Source of the DNA: Kitagawia praeruptora
Lineage: Eukaryota; Streptophyta; Magnoliopsida; Apiales; Apiaceae
DNA length: 64,000 bases
Assembly (NCBI GenBank): GCA_037693485.1
Contig: CM075354.1
Span: forward strand, 62,605,501 to 62,669,500
Direction: 5' to 3'
This document shows, piece after piece, positions 11,886 through 22,271 of the stretch. A program made the translations under genes and the position numbers. The notes beneath the pieces are model-generated. The model did no database searches, was not told where the DNA came from, and was given only the letters and a program-made list of their open reading frames with translations. Each line of letters begins with the position of its first letter. The first letter of the stretch is position 1.

Positions 11886-12121
11886 TTTTATTAAAAAAAT
11901 AAATTTTAAACATTCTTAAACAATTTTCATAATAAAATTAATTTTCTAAATTATAATATATAATATATATTTTATATTCAGTGGTCTTTTCTAAAAAATA
12001 TTTTGAATTACTTTTTATTTGTACTAGAAGATATAATTAAATTATTATAATTAAATTAAATTTTACTATAAAACTTTTGAATATGTGAAATGAATTAAAA
12101 AATTTAAGCACTAATAATATA

Positions 12122-12404
12122 CTCCCTCTGTCCCGCCAGTTTCTTTACATGGGAGCTGGGCACGAAGATCAAGGATAGTGGGTGTAATATTGTTAAAATA
12201 AATGAAGTAGTGGGTGTAATAGTGATTTTATTGTTAAAATAAGTAAAGTAATGGGTGTAATGGTGTAAAGTGTTGAAAAAGTGGAGCGAAGTAGTGGATG
12301 TAATAATATATTTTATTGTTAAAAGTTACTATTTTTAATAATGTAAAGAATTGGTGTGACGTCCCAAAAAGGAAATTGTAAAGAAATGGATGGGACAGAG
12401 GGAG
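12122..12404. mobile_element. Stowaway-type MITE
   Basis: The terminal inverted repeats CTCCCTCTGTCCC and GGGACAGAGGGAG are flanked by TA on both sides (12120-12121 and 12405-12406), the Tc1/mariner-type signature. The interior holds the usual 'gtgggtgtaat' repeats. A 62-codon open frame across it is not a gene. Confidence 0.9.
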
Positions 12405-13156
12405 TATGTAAATATAGAGTTGGGTTATATGGAGTGGGGACCTTGGAAACCTCCTTATCTACTGTTAAATTATACTTGATGTGATGGTTTAAATGAAACT
12501 TATACAAAATTATTTTTTAACCCACGTATTGCACACATTTGCACGACAGTTTTTCTCTCCAGTTTACCCTTTTCAAAAGCGATTATCCTGCACTAATCCA
12601 ACAATAAAAAGACTATCAAATAATAAGATTTTCTAGCATCTTTTGTCCCGTCTATATTTTTATTTGAGTAAATTGCACTGTAGTGGCTAGATAAATTAAT
12701 TTTTTGCACTATGATGGCCAAAGTTGCAAATCTTGCACTATGATGACTCGAAATTCTTTTTTTAGCCACTTAAATGACTGCCGTTATTCTGGCCTTAACG
12801 GAGTTAAAATGTTAGGGGTATAGTTGTCATATATATAAATATAAAAATATATTTTCTCTCTTTTGTTCTTGAGGATCAAAGTTGAATTTGAAGGTGATCC
12901 TGATATCAGATTTTGTTGTTCTTATACTCGAATCGAAGCTCTCAATATATAGTTTCATAATCCATCAACAGATTTCAGTTTGGGTAAAGTTTCGATTTTA
13001 TATAAAATTTGAAAGAATTCTACGTTTTTAGAGTTCATGCTTGAATTTGGGACTTTTCATTTGAATGATTTGTTGCTTGTTTTGATGATTCCTGGAGCTT
13101 TATATGATGATTTAGAGTTGATTTAAGTGTTTTATTAAAGTGTTTGTGTACGAATT

Positions 13157-13674
13157 TGATATGGGTTAAAAGTAAGCCCTAAAAGACACATTTAATATAG
13201 CATTAATTAGACCTGAAATGGTCCAAACGTGGGGCCTACCGGGTGGGCCCAACCCCTACCTATAATATTAATTTCGTACTAATATTAAGGGTAGAAAAAC
13301 AGCTCAGCAAATAAGAGTCAAAAAAGGATATTACTCCTGCTTGACTTAGCCTCCAAGATACATATTCCAACATGGAAATTGACTCCTACAAGGAAGGAGT
13401 CTAGAACCTTCCTCAAGGCGGTGACTTGTCCACCAAGTCACCTAACCCTACTACGATTTTAGGGCTTCTCAGCCTATATAAAGGGTCTGACCCCTCATTC
13501 CTAGAACTACGTTTTCTTGGCTTGATTCTCTAATACAGAGATACGTAGGCATTCTGTGAGGACCGTTAGTCTCGAACGCAGAAGCAGCCATAAAAGCACG
13601 AAGCTCACGAACCCTAGCATTAAATACATCAAACCCTAGCCGCAATCTAATAACCTAGTTTTTATTCCACAACA
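13157..13674 (+). repeat. 5' LTR of Tat element
   Basis: The 518-bp repeat is nearly identical to 22272-22789. A TATA box, TATATAAA, lies at 13475-13482, about 200 bp before the LTR end, marking the likely U3/R junction region. Confidence 0.95.
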
Positions 13675-13676
13675 TT

Positions 13677-13693
13677 TGGCGCCGTCTGTGGGA
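13677..13693 (+). promoter_or_regulatory. Primer-binding site of Tat element
   Basis: TGGCGCCGTCTGTGGGA begins two bases after the LTR. Its first ten bases would pair with the 3' end of tRNA-Asp, as in many plant Ty3 elements. The later bases fit less well. Confidence 0.7.
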
Positions 13694-13707
13694 AGAAGAC
13701 ATCAACC

Positions 13708-14316
13708 ATGGTTCAAACACGAAGAACTCCACCAAGCACTACAGAGCCAATCGCTACCGAGGCTCTACCTCTTAGCTCTGCTCCGCCCCGTACTGAACAA
13801 GTGCTACCGACATCTGAGCAAGTACCTCCAACATCTGGGACTATCGTTCCATATCAAGTTTCTCAACCCCTAGGGACGACTACCCATGTTGAGAGTACGC
13901 TACCTCCGATCGTCCACACAATTCCAGGGACTGACCCGGGGATTTCTTCCCTGATTGTAGACCCCAACAACCTTACACGAGGGGTTCAGATCCACACTAC
14001 GGATCTCCCCATAAGCACCAATCCAATGTATGGGATGACCAATTACGGAGCTGGACCGAGTGGGCATGCCCTGTATATTCGAGATCGAGATTATCGCGAT
14101 TTTTCTGGTCCTTATACGGATGAATCATCTTCTGGCGATGATTACGAGCGTGATGAAGCCCCGAGGAGGCGACGTGCAAGTAAAGAGCCTATGGGGAGAA
14201 CTCGAATTATCCATGATGGACTCCCTTCAACAGCTGCTGAGAGGATTAAGGCTTATGAAGCCGAGATCTTAAAGTTAAAGGAAGATATGGCCAGGGAGCA
14301 AGCCAGATCAAAATAG
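13708..14316 (+). CDS. gag: Tat element gag, N-terminal part (ends at in-frame amber)
   Basis: The frame opens at an ATG 34 bp after the LTR (MVQTRRTPPSTTEP…) and runs 202 codons to a TAG at 14314-14316. It is Pro/Thr/Ser-rich at first, then acidic (ESSSGDDYERDE) and basic (RRRRASKEP), and ends in a helical charged stretch. This is the usual poorly conserved head of a Tat gag. The same frame resumes directly after the stop with no nearby ATG. The amber therefore either is a disabling change or is read through in some transcripts. The gag product would form the particle that packages the element RNA. Confidence 0.8.
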   Translation: MVQTRRTPPSTTEPIATEALPLSSAPPRTEQVLPTSEQVPPTSGTIVPYQVSQPLGTTTHVESTLPPIVHTIPGTDPGISSLIVDPNNLTRGVQIHTTDLPISTNPMYGMTNYGAGPSGHALYIRDRDYRDFSGPYTDESSSGDDYERDEAPRRRRASKEPMGRTRIIHDGLPSTAAERIKAYEAEILKLKEDMAREQARSK

Positions 14317-17300
14317 ACTTTGCCACCTCCCACGTCAGGACCGATTCCCTTCATAGATCTGGAGAGGCCTCCAAGGAGGCAAAGAAGGACTACCGTCCCA
14401 CCTGAAAGAACTACAAGGGTGGAAACCCCTAAAAGCAACCCCAAGGATCTGATGCCGCTTGGGGACCCTGATGATCCCACACCTCCGTTTACTGAGGACG
14501 TGATGAATGCTCGTATCTCAAAGAAGTTTAAGATGCCAACAATCAAAGCCTATGATGGAATGGGTGATCCTGCCAACCACGTTAGAACGTTCTCAAACGC
14601 ACTGCTGTTGCAGCCTGCAAGCGACGCTTTGAAGTGTAGGGCTTTCCCTCAAACTTTGTCAGGCATGGCTCAAAGATGGTATAGTCGGCTTCCTGCAAAC
14701 TCGATTGGTTCCTTTAAGGAATTGAGTGCTGCCTTCATTAGTCAGTTTATCAGCGGAAGAACGCATGAGAAAAGCTCTGCATCTCTTATGTATATAGTAC
14801 AAGGGAAGAACGAAAGTCTGAGAGACTATCTTAAGAGGTTCACCAAGGAGACTCTGAACATCACTGATCTGGACAATAAAGTTGCAATGGTAGCCTTGGA
14901 GCATGGTACCACCGACCTGTACTTTAAGAGATCATTGGCAAAGCATCCCCCGGAGAATATGGCTGATCTCCAACGAAGGGCTTCTAAATACATCAAGGCC
15001 GAGGATAGCACGAAGAAGGAAGTCACATTAGGCAATGGCCAGGGGAACAATGATACAAAAAAGCGTAAGCAAGGGCAGGAGTACGATGCTAGGGACAAGT
15101 ATCCCCGAACTAGCAAAGACTCTGATTCGCCACCAAAAAAGAACTTGGGACCAAGGTTCTCTGACTATGCAAGGTTGAATGCCCCTAGAAGTCAAATCTT
15201 GTTGGAAATTGAGAAGGATAAAGACTTCCGATGGCCGAAGCCACTCAGGGGAGACCCCGCAAAGAGGAATAAGGATCAGTACTGTAGGTTCCACCGAGAT
15301 GTAGGACATGACACGGATGATTGCAGACAGTTGAAGGACGAGATTGAATTCTTGATCCGTAAAGGAAAGCTGAACAATTTCACAAAGGGTGGAGATCAAG
15401 GAACCCAAAGAGGGGATTACAACAGGAGAAACAATGACAGAAGGGATAATGATCGTGACCGTAGCATGCAGCCCCGAGGGCCAGTTATCAACATGATCTG
15501 GGGAGGTCCTACAGCGGCCGGTACAACTCGAAACTCTCGAAAGGCATACGCACGAGAAGTAATGCACATTGTGGGAGAAGCCCCGAAGCGTGCCAAAACT
15601 GAGGTGGTAATTGGTTTCGATGATTCAGACTTGGAAGGGGTGAAGTTCCCCCATGATGACCCACTGGTCATAACTCCTATGATTGGAAATTCAGAAGTAA
15701 AACGAGTCTTGATAGACAATGGAGCTTCTGTGGATATTTTGTTTCATGATGCGTTTGTGAAGATGGGATACAACGACTCTCAGTTGACCCCTGCAAACAT
15801 GCCTATATACGGATTTAATGGAGTGGAGTCCAACGTTGAAGGGACTATTCAGTTGCCCATGACTATTGGGCAGGAGCCTAAGGAGGCAACTCAGATGCTG
15901 AATTTCTTGGTGATTAAGGCAGCTTCAACATACAACGCAATCCTTGGAAGGACTGGATTACATGCGTTTAAGGCTGTGGCCTCTTCCTATCATATGAAGG
16001 TTAAGTTTCCGACACGGAATGGTGTCGGAGAACAAAAGGGTGATCAGAAGATGGCAAGAAGTTGCTATGTAGCCGCCTTGAGGGCCGATGGAGTCGGGGG
16101 GCAGGTCCTTCCAATTGAAGACATGGATGTTCGTGACGATGAAGAGCATAGAGGGAAGCCAGCAGAGGATTTGATTCCCATACCCCTAGAGCCGAATGAT
16201 CCTGAAAAAGTTACTTATGTTGGAGCATCTCTGAAAGAACCCTTGAAGGGCAAGTTGATAGAATTCTTACAAAAGAATAGCGACGTGTTCGCTTGGACAG
16301 CAGCTGATATGCCAGGGATTGACCCCCAACTTATAACTCATAAGTTGAATGTTGACCCCAAGAGGAAGACAATAAAGCAGAAGAAGAGAAACTTTGCTCC
16401 GGAGAGGCAAGAGGCCATTAAGCAAGAAGTGGATAAGCTCTTGGAAGCTGGTTTTATTGAAGAGATTCAGTTTCCCGAATGGTTAGCAAACCCTGTGATG
16501 GTCAAAAAGGCGAATGGGAAGTGGAGGATGTGTATAGACTTCACTGACCTGAATGATGCATGTCCAAAAGATTGTTTCCCCCTTCCGAGGATTGACATGT
16601 TAATAGATGCCACAGCTGGACATGAGATGTTAAGCTTCATGGATGGATTCAGCGGTTATAATCAGATCAAGATGCACAAAGATGACATCCCTAAGGTATC
16701 TTTCATAACTGACTTTGGTGTCTTCTGTTATCTTGTTATGGCGTTTGGTCTAAAGAATGCAGGAGCTACTTACCAGCGCCTGGTGAACAAGATATTTGCT
16801 CATTTGATTGGAAAAACCATGGAGGTGTATGTTGATGACATGTTAGTCAAGAGCCTACTCAAGGCTGATCATATTAAGCACCTTGAAGAGGCATTTGAAG
16901 TGCTGAGGCACCATAAGATAATGTTGAATCCCGCTAAGTGTGCCTTTGGTGTTGGATCGGGAAAGTTTTTAGGGCTGATGGTTTCAAAAAGAGGCATTGA
17001 GGCCAATCCTGACAAAATCAAGGCGATTTTAGACATGGAGCCACCACGTTCTATAAGAGATGTGCAGAAGTTGACAGGCCGGGTAGCAGCCTTAGGGAGG
17101 TTCATCTCCAAGTCTGGTGATAAGTGTTTGCCTTTCTTTCAAACATTAAAGAAGGTAAAGAATTTTGAATGGACACCTGAAAGCCAAGAGGCCTTTGAAC
17201 AATTAAAGAAATACATGGCTGAAGCCCCGTTGTTGGCCAAGCCTAGCATCGGAGAGACTCTTTACCTATACCTGGCGGTATCTGAGCAAGCATTGAGTGC

Positions 17301-18393
17301 CGTCCTCATACGGGAAGAGAACAAGGTTCAGAAACCTATCTACTACGTGAGTAATGTGTTGCATGGAGCTGAGTTGAACTATTCCACCATTGAGAAGTTT
17401 GCTTTAGCATTGGTAACGGCTTCAAGGAAACTAAGACCTTACTTTCAGTCACACAAGATTGAAGTCCTGACGGACCAGCAATTGAGAAGTATCCTGCATA
17501 GCCCGAAGGTCAGTGGAAGGCTAATTAAGTGGGCAATCGAACTCGGAGAATTTGACATTGCATATAAGCCTCGGACAGCCATCAAGGCTCAGGCATTAGC
17601 TGACTTCGTGGTTGAATGTACCATTGGCAACCAAGAAGTCGGGGGGCAGGAGATAGTAACCACCCCTGGAGTTGAGAGTAAGGATGAAGAACTTGTACCT
17701 GATCAGAAAGAGTATTGGGTGCTCTATTTTGATGGAGCATCAAAAACAAAATCTAGTGGTGCAGGTTTGGTTTTGCAAAGCCCCGATGGGTTCACAGTTG
17801 AATACGCTTTGAAGTTGGACTTTCCTACAACCAACAATGAAGCTGAATATGAAGCATTAATAGCTGGATTGGGATTGGCCAGAGTCATGAGGGTCAAGAA
17901 CCTCAAAGTGTGTGGAGATTCAAGACTGGTAGTCTCGCAAGTGAATGGTGAGTTTGAGGCCAAGGATGAAACTATGGCAAAATACCTCAGAGTCGTGAAA
18001 GCTGTTATGACTCAGTTTGAGGAGTGCTACCTGGAGCACATTCCTAGGGAAGAGAACGTTAAGGCCGATGCCCTCTCTAAGTTCGCTTCTTCTGAGATAG
18101 AGAATTATGCAGGCAGTGTTTACTTCCAGGTCTTGAAGGCCCCGACCATCAACTCTAAGTTAGTAGCACCAATCGATGTTGGAAGCTGTTGGATAGATCC
18201 TATTAAAGCTCATCTAGAAACCGGATGGCTCCCTAACAATGCCTTGGAGGCACGAAAATTATCAGTGAGAGCATTGAGATATGCCTTGATTGAAGGCATC
18301 TTATACAAGAGATCGTTTGTCATCCCGTATTTGAAGTGCCCCGAACTTGGCATGCAGTTAACCTCAAGATTTATTATGTGTAAGCCTTCCTAG
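14317..18393 (+). CDS. pol: Tat element gag-pol without integrase
   Basis: An uninterrupted frame of about 1,359 codons follows the amber codon. In order it holds the gag core (…QRWYSRLPANSI…FISQF…, about 14530-14990), a CxxH…HxxxxC zinc knuckle (CRFHRDVGHDTDDC, near 15280), and a protease with IDNGASVDILF (near 15712). Then come reverse transcriptase with AFGLKNAG and the YVDD active site (near 16830), a Ty3-type RNase H, and a second, archaeal-type RNase H starting LYFDGASKTKSSGAG (near 17722). The frame ends just after YKRSFVIPYLKC in 17 unrelated residues and a stop. That is where the integrase zinc-binding region should begin, so the integrase is deleted. Polyprotein processing would use the internal protease. 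Confidence 0.9.
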   Translation, partial: TLPPPTSGPIPFIDLERPPRRQRRTTVPPERTTRVETPKSNPKDLMPLGDPDDPTPPFTEDVMNARISKKFKMPTIKAYDGMGDPANHVRTFSNALLLQPASDALKCRAFPQTLSGMAQRWYSRLPANSIGSFKELSAAFISQFISGRTHEKSSASLMYIVQGKNESLRDYLKRFTKETLNITDLDNKVAMVALEHGTTDLYFKRSLAKHPPENMADLQRRASKYIKAEDSTKKEVTLGNGQGNNDTKKRKQGQEYDARDKYPRTSKDSDSPPKKNLGPRFSDYARLNAPRSQILLEIEKDKDFRWPKPLRGDPAKRNKDQYCRFHRDVGHDTDDCRQLKDEIEFLIRKGKLNNFTKGGDQGTQRGDYNRRNNDRRDNDRDRSMQPRGPVINMIWGGPTAAGTTRNSRKAYAREVMHIVGEAPKRAKTEVVIGFDDSDLEGVKFPHDDPLVITPMIGNSEVKRVLIDNGASVDILFHDAFVKMGYNDSQLTPANMPIYGFNGVESNVEGTIQLPMTIGQEPKEATQMLNFLVIKAASTYNAILGRTGLHAFKAVASSYHMKVKFPTRNGVGEQKGDQKMARSCYVAALRADGVGGQVLPIEDMDVRDDEEHRGKPAEDLIPIPLEPNDPEKVTYVGASLKEPLKGKLIEFLQKNSDVFAWTAADMPGIDPQLITHKLNVDPKRKTIKQKKRNFAPERQEAIKQEVDKLLEAGFIEEIQFPEWLANPVMVKKANGKWRMCIDFTDLNDACPKDCFPLPRIDMLIDATAGHEMLSFMDGFSGYNQIKMHKDDIPKVSFITDFGVFCYLVMAFGLKNAGATYQRLVNKIFAHLIGKTMEVYVDDMLVKSLLKADHIKHLEEAFEVLRHHKIMLNPAKCAFGVGSGKFLGLMVSKRGIEANPDKIKAILDMEPPRSIRDVQKLTGRVAALGRFISKSGDKCLPFFQTLKKVKNFEWTPESQEAFEQLKKYMAEAPLLAKPSIGETLYLYLAVSEQALSAVLIREENKVQKPIYYVSNVLHGAELNYSTIEKFALALVTASRKLRPYFQSHKIEVLTDQQLRSILHSPKVSGRLIKWAIELGEFDIAYKPRTAIKAQALADFVVECTIGNQEVGGQEIVTTPGVESKDEELVPDQKEYWVLYFDGASKTKSSGAGLVLQSPDGFTVEYALKLDFPTTNNEAEYEALIAGLGLARVMRVKNLKVCGDSRLVVSQVNGEFEAKDETMAKYLRVVKAVMTQFEECYLEHIPREENVKADALSKFASSEIENYAGSVYFQVLKAPTINSKLVAPIDVGSCWIDPIKAHLETGWLPNNALEARKLSVRALRYALIEGILYKRSFVIPYLKCPELGMQLTSRFIMCKPS

Positions 18394-18769
18394 TAAGGAC
18401 TTGGCTTTTATCCATCTATTAGAAGAAATAGAAATAAGGTTCCATGAAACCATATCAGAGCATGTTGCTCCCAGTAGGAGATAGAGTATTTATGTAAGGG
18501 TTGAACCCGCTTCAAGTTATTAATGCAAGTTTGTTTTTTTTCATTTGTGATTATGTAATTTTTATTTATGTGCCAAGCACCTGATGAGTGCAAGTAACGA
18601 AAATAAGGATAACACAAGTGGAAATGAAACAAATGCATAAATAAACACCCTCGTGGGGCTGAGGTCAAAGTTAAATTACATCACCAAATAAAGTTAAGTC
18701 CCGAAGGACCTTGATTGAAAGTAGAATAACATAAAGCCGCAAGCGGCCAACAAGGCCGTGCAAGGCCAC
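18394..18769. other. Spacer between pol and antisense gene
   Basis: About 375 bp without coding potential separate the truncated pol from the convergent antisense gene. This is where the integrase and the pol 3' end are missing. It probably carries the 3' end of the antisense transcript. Confidence 0.6.
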
Positions 18770-20886
18770 TCACTCCTCGGAGGATTCCTCCACCACCTCC
18801 TCGCCCTCTTCTTCTTCAGCATCATCTTCTTCCCCATCTTCCTCAGAGCCTTCTTCCCCGGAGCTCTCCTCATCTTCCTCGGCTTCTTCGGCCTCTGCCT
18901 CCATCGGCTGCACCATCCCTTTCTTTGCCACGTCACCTTCCTCTTCCGAACTCTCGGTTGATGAATCAACTCTAGCACGAAGCTGCTTACCGGGAAAAGC
19001 CCGCCTTACAGCCGCCTCTCTCTCTGACATGGCCTTCTTCCCTGCAGAACGGGAAGAGGTCGAACCAGAGCTAACAATATTAGCTGCCTTCCTCGTACCA
19101 GAAGGACGGCGGCTACCCCGAGAGCCTGATGCATGCTCCACATCTTGAATTCCGCTGGCAGCAGCCCAGTTAGGGCAGGGGAAGTCTGCAGGATTCACCA
19201 CTGAAGGGTATCTGTTGCTCACAGCACCGATAGCTTTGTTCCACCCAACTTCCATGTTAAAAGGTCGCAGCTCGTCATCATGCTTGTCCATAAAATTCAC
19301 AAAGTCCTCCGACTTGTGATAGGAGTCAATTATCTTATGTGCATCAGAAAGTTTTTTCCTGCCAAGAGAGCGAAGTTGCTTTTGGTAAGATAAGCAGTTG
19401 GCTTCAGAACGGACCACTCTGGAGTTTAAATCTTGGAGTTGTTCCTTGAACTTTGCTTGCTCGCTTTTCAGTTCCTCGTTATTGTCCCTGTAGGCTCGGC
19501 CTTGACGAACAGCAGACTGAAGATAAACATTGGCCTGTAATACAAAAATTAGTAAGACATCTTCAAAAAAAAAAAAATAGAAAAGAGGGTGCAAACAAGG
19601 GGTTCGAACGTAAGATTGGATACCTGGTAAAGACCTTGAGCGCCAAGCTGCTCAGCTTCTTCAATCTTTTCTCCTGCCATGGCCGTGAGGATATCAGGGG
19701 CGGTGATGGATAGCCGGGACCAGGACACAGCTAAATTGGTACTCCCTAAGATGGAGTCTTGCTCGCATATACCCCAATCTGGGGCAAAAGGGACTCTCAC
19801 ACTCTCACCAGCATTACGGGACCTTTTCCCCCCTTGGGAACATCCCTCTAGGAATGAAGGCAACCTTCGGTCAGGAGGATTCAGTTGCTTTGTCGCTTTC
19901 TTTATCATCCTTCTAGTAACTTGAGGTTGATTCTCGGGTCGGCTGTCTATCTCCTCAGCAGCTGAAAGATGAAGGAAAAACATTGGAATAAGAACTAACA
20001 TAGTTTATAATGGTAGAATGAAAGAAAAGTTACCCTCTAAAGAAAGGAAGCTTAATCCAGCTTCAACGAGCTTCTTTTCTGTCAAGATGGTTTTATAGTG
20101 GGTGCAGCCATTATCGGCAAGTAGCCGATCTCGATCTGCCAACTCTTTGAGGTCAAGATCACACACGAAGTGTGAACTATCCTCTACAACTCCGAATCTC
20201 TTAACGAAGAAGTGGCCCCAGTCGCCACCTTCCCACTCCAGAATAATAAACTCCCTCTCCCAGAAATGGTGGGAGTCAGGGAAGGAGAAAGAATTTACTA
20301 TATGTGGAAGCTTGTGTCTAAGCTGAAAGCCAACCCACCCCGGCTTAGTCTCAGGGGAATTCTTGATCGCGAATATGCTTCGGAACATGGTTGTACTCCA
20401 AGGAATTTCCAACTCGTGGCATCTTAACAAGAAGATGATTAAAAACCTCCAAGAATTAGGATATAGTTGACACGGATGGACTTGAAGTTCTGCTAAAAAC
20501 CTGATGATAAATGGATGGACGGGGAACCTAAATCCCGCCTCCAGTGCTCCTTTCATGACGCAAATCCTTTCGGGATGCCAGTTGCATGTTCTGTCTCCTG
20601 GATTTGGAAGGCATACTTTGATGGCGCTTGGCAAGCCATAAGTGTTCCTAACCTTCTCAACATCCTTCTTTCTTAATTTAGAAGGGCTGTTAAAGGCAAC
20701 TAAGTTGGAGCTGTTTGGGAATGACTCTCCCATAGTGTTTAGCAAATCTAGTGTAGACTCAAACCGACGTTCAATATATTTAGGAGGCATGAGTTTTAGC
20801 TTACCTTTCATTGTTCGCGCCATGCTCCTTTTTCTGAAGGCCTCCTCCATGGAGAGTTGGGGGGCAGCAGCTTGTTGGTCAGCCAT
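18770..20886 (-). CDS. Antisense three-exon gene of Tat element (gypsy-type Transposase_28 family)
   Basis: Three exons on the strand opposite to pol: 20886-20034, 19961-19624 and 19534-18770. All introns are GT-AG and the frame is open throughout, giving 651 residues. The ATG lies in a good plant context (ATGGCT). Exon 1 has the region known as 'putative gypsy type transposon' (RFPVHPFIIRFL, QLYPNSWRFL, GWVGFQLR). Exon 2 is basic and variable. Exon 3 starts with a coiled-coil-like segment (SEQAKFKEQLQDLNSRVV) and ends in a Glu/Asp/Ser-rich tail of over 40 residues. A TATA box sits 117 bp upstream. The function is unknown; it is not a proven transposase. Antisense ORFs at this place are known from Tat-lineage elements. 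Confidence 0.85.
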
Positions 20887-21002
20887 CTTGAACCTTGAAT
20901 CTTGAAAAGAAGAGCTTGAAAACTAGAGAACTCAGGAAACTTTAGAACTTAAGAAAATTTGAGAAATGAAGAAGTGAGGAAAAATGAAGGATGCTCCCCT
21001 CC

Positions 21003-21009
21003 TTTTATA
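21003..21009 (-). promoter_or_regulatory. TATA box of the antisense gene
   Basis: TATAAAA on the minus strand, in the context CCTTATAAAAGG, lies 117 bp before the antisense ATG. That would place transcription start near 20975 and give a 5' leader of about 90 bases without an upstream ATG that I can see. It is outside the LTR, so it would be a separate promoter. Confidence 0.6.
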
Positions 21010-21289
21010 AGGAAAAGGTGACCTGTAATCTCAGGTTGAAACACAGCTCGGTTCGCGTTTACAGGTCAAGTATCGTTAAAACCCGGAGAGGGAACAAAAG
21101 CTATCTGTTAAGAACAGAAAAAGTCGTTAAAACTCATGATATGTTGGGAAAGAAACGGAGAATTCAAGTGAATAGCCGGCGAAAGAATTTTACCAGAACA
21201 GTCAGATGAGCTAGGAAAGCTAAGTATACTTAAGAAAAGTTTAATGAGAAGATTAAGACTAATCACTGGATTATTGATGTGAATCAAGA

Positions 21290-21425
21290 ATCACAAATAG
21301 AGCCATGAATGGCCAATATGATTCCATATCGATGATCGATATCGGTATGCGAAACTAAGTAACTGGAGCCATGAATGGCCAATATGATTCCGTATCGATG
21401 ATCGATATCGGTATGCGAAAATAAA
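21290..21425. repeat. Two direct repeats with ATCGAT palindromes
   Basis: Two copies of about 65 bp each contain 'gagccatgaatggccaat' followed by 'atcgatgatcgatatcgg'. They lie upstream of the antisense promoter. They differ at one position within the conserved block. Confidence 0.85.
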
Positions 21426-21459
21426 ATCACTGATAGTGACGAAGCCAGTTCCATTTAAA

Positions 21460-21842
21460 AAAAAAAAAAAAATGGAAAAAATTCCAGCCGACCGGAAGCC
21501 CGGCCGACCGGCCTCCGGGAAGCCCTTCGGCCGACCGGGAGTGGTCACCGGTGCGGGAAATTTTCGGCCGACCGGAAGCCCGGAAGACCGGCCTCCGGGG
21601 AGCCCTTCAGCAGACCGGGAGTGGTCACCGGTACGGGTTTTCACCTTCGTTTCAAAAAAAAAAAAAAAAAAAATGAAAAAATTCCAGCCGACCGGAAGCC
21701 CGGCCGACCGGCCTCCGGGAAGCCCTTCGGCCGACCGGGAGTGGTCACCGGTGCGGAAATTTTCGGCCGACCGGAAGCCCGGAAGACCGGCCTCCGGGGA
21801 GCCCTTCAGCAGACCGGGAGTGGTCACCGGTACGGGTTTTAC
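21460..21842. repeat. GC-rich tandem repeat in the Tat 3' region
   Basis: Two units of about 196 bp each begin with an A-tract and 'attccagccgaccggaag'. Each unit is built of two half-units sharing 'ccgaccggaagcccgg' and 'gaccgggagtggtcaccggt'. The block is strongly GC-rich compared with the element around it. Open frames here on both strands are by-products. Confidence 0.9.
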
Positions 21843-21934
21843 CCGGCCGACCGATATCGATGATCGATTCGGGTTTGCAAAATTTCGTTTTTTCTTGTTT
21901 TTGTTTTTCTGACTTAATAAGTTAAGAAAAATGG

Positions 21935-22125
21935 AAACTTAGCACAGATTAGTGCCGTTTAAGCACTATTTAGTGTCTATTAGCACCGTTTAGCGCTGAT
22001 TAGTGCCTTTAGTGCCGTTTCTGTGCCATTCAACATTGTTTAACACTGTTTAGACATTGTTTAAGGCTGAATAGCGCTGTTAAGTGCCGTTTAACACCGT
22101 TTAGTGTCGTTCAACATCGTCGTAA
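21935..22125. repeat. Array of short TTAGTGCCGTT-like words
   Basis: Around a dozen degenerate 12-15 bp units resembling TTAGTGCCGTT or TTTAACACCGTT follow one another. It lies between the GC-rich repeat and the polypurine tract. Confidence 0.75.
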
Positions 22126-22255
22126 ATGCGTCGATCGCTCCACGCTTTACATCAAGATGATATTGTTGAAAATGCTCGCTCAAGAGTAATAAACCCTGAC
22201 CCGAGTCTCGAATAAGGCCGTTATAACTTCAAGGAAAACCTGATCAGTTTTCCTA

Positions 22256-22271
22256 GAAGTTGGGGGGCAAA
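22256..22271 (+). promoter_or_regulatory. Polypurine tract of Tat element
   Basis: The purine-rich GTTGGGGGGCAAA-type run directly abuts the 3' LTR start TGATATGGG. It is the expected primer for plus-strand synthesis. The same GGGGGGCAAA ending is found before the LTR of the second Tat element on the minus strand. Confidence 0.75.

Noticed and set aside
11686..11919. Pro/Ser-rich open frames
   Set aside because: They arise from CCCCGA repeats in three overlapping frames on both strands.
18758..18961. Hydrophobic plus-strand frame resembling a membrane protein
   Set aside because: It is the shadow of the Glu/Asp-rich tail of the antisense gene on the other strand.
21291..21912. Arg/Pro/Gly-rich open frames on both strands
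   Set aside because: They come from the GC-rich tandem repeat, are open in several frames at once, and have no homology that I recognise.
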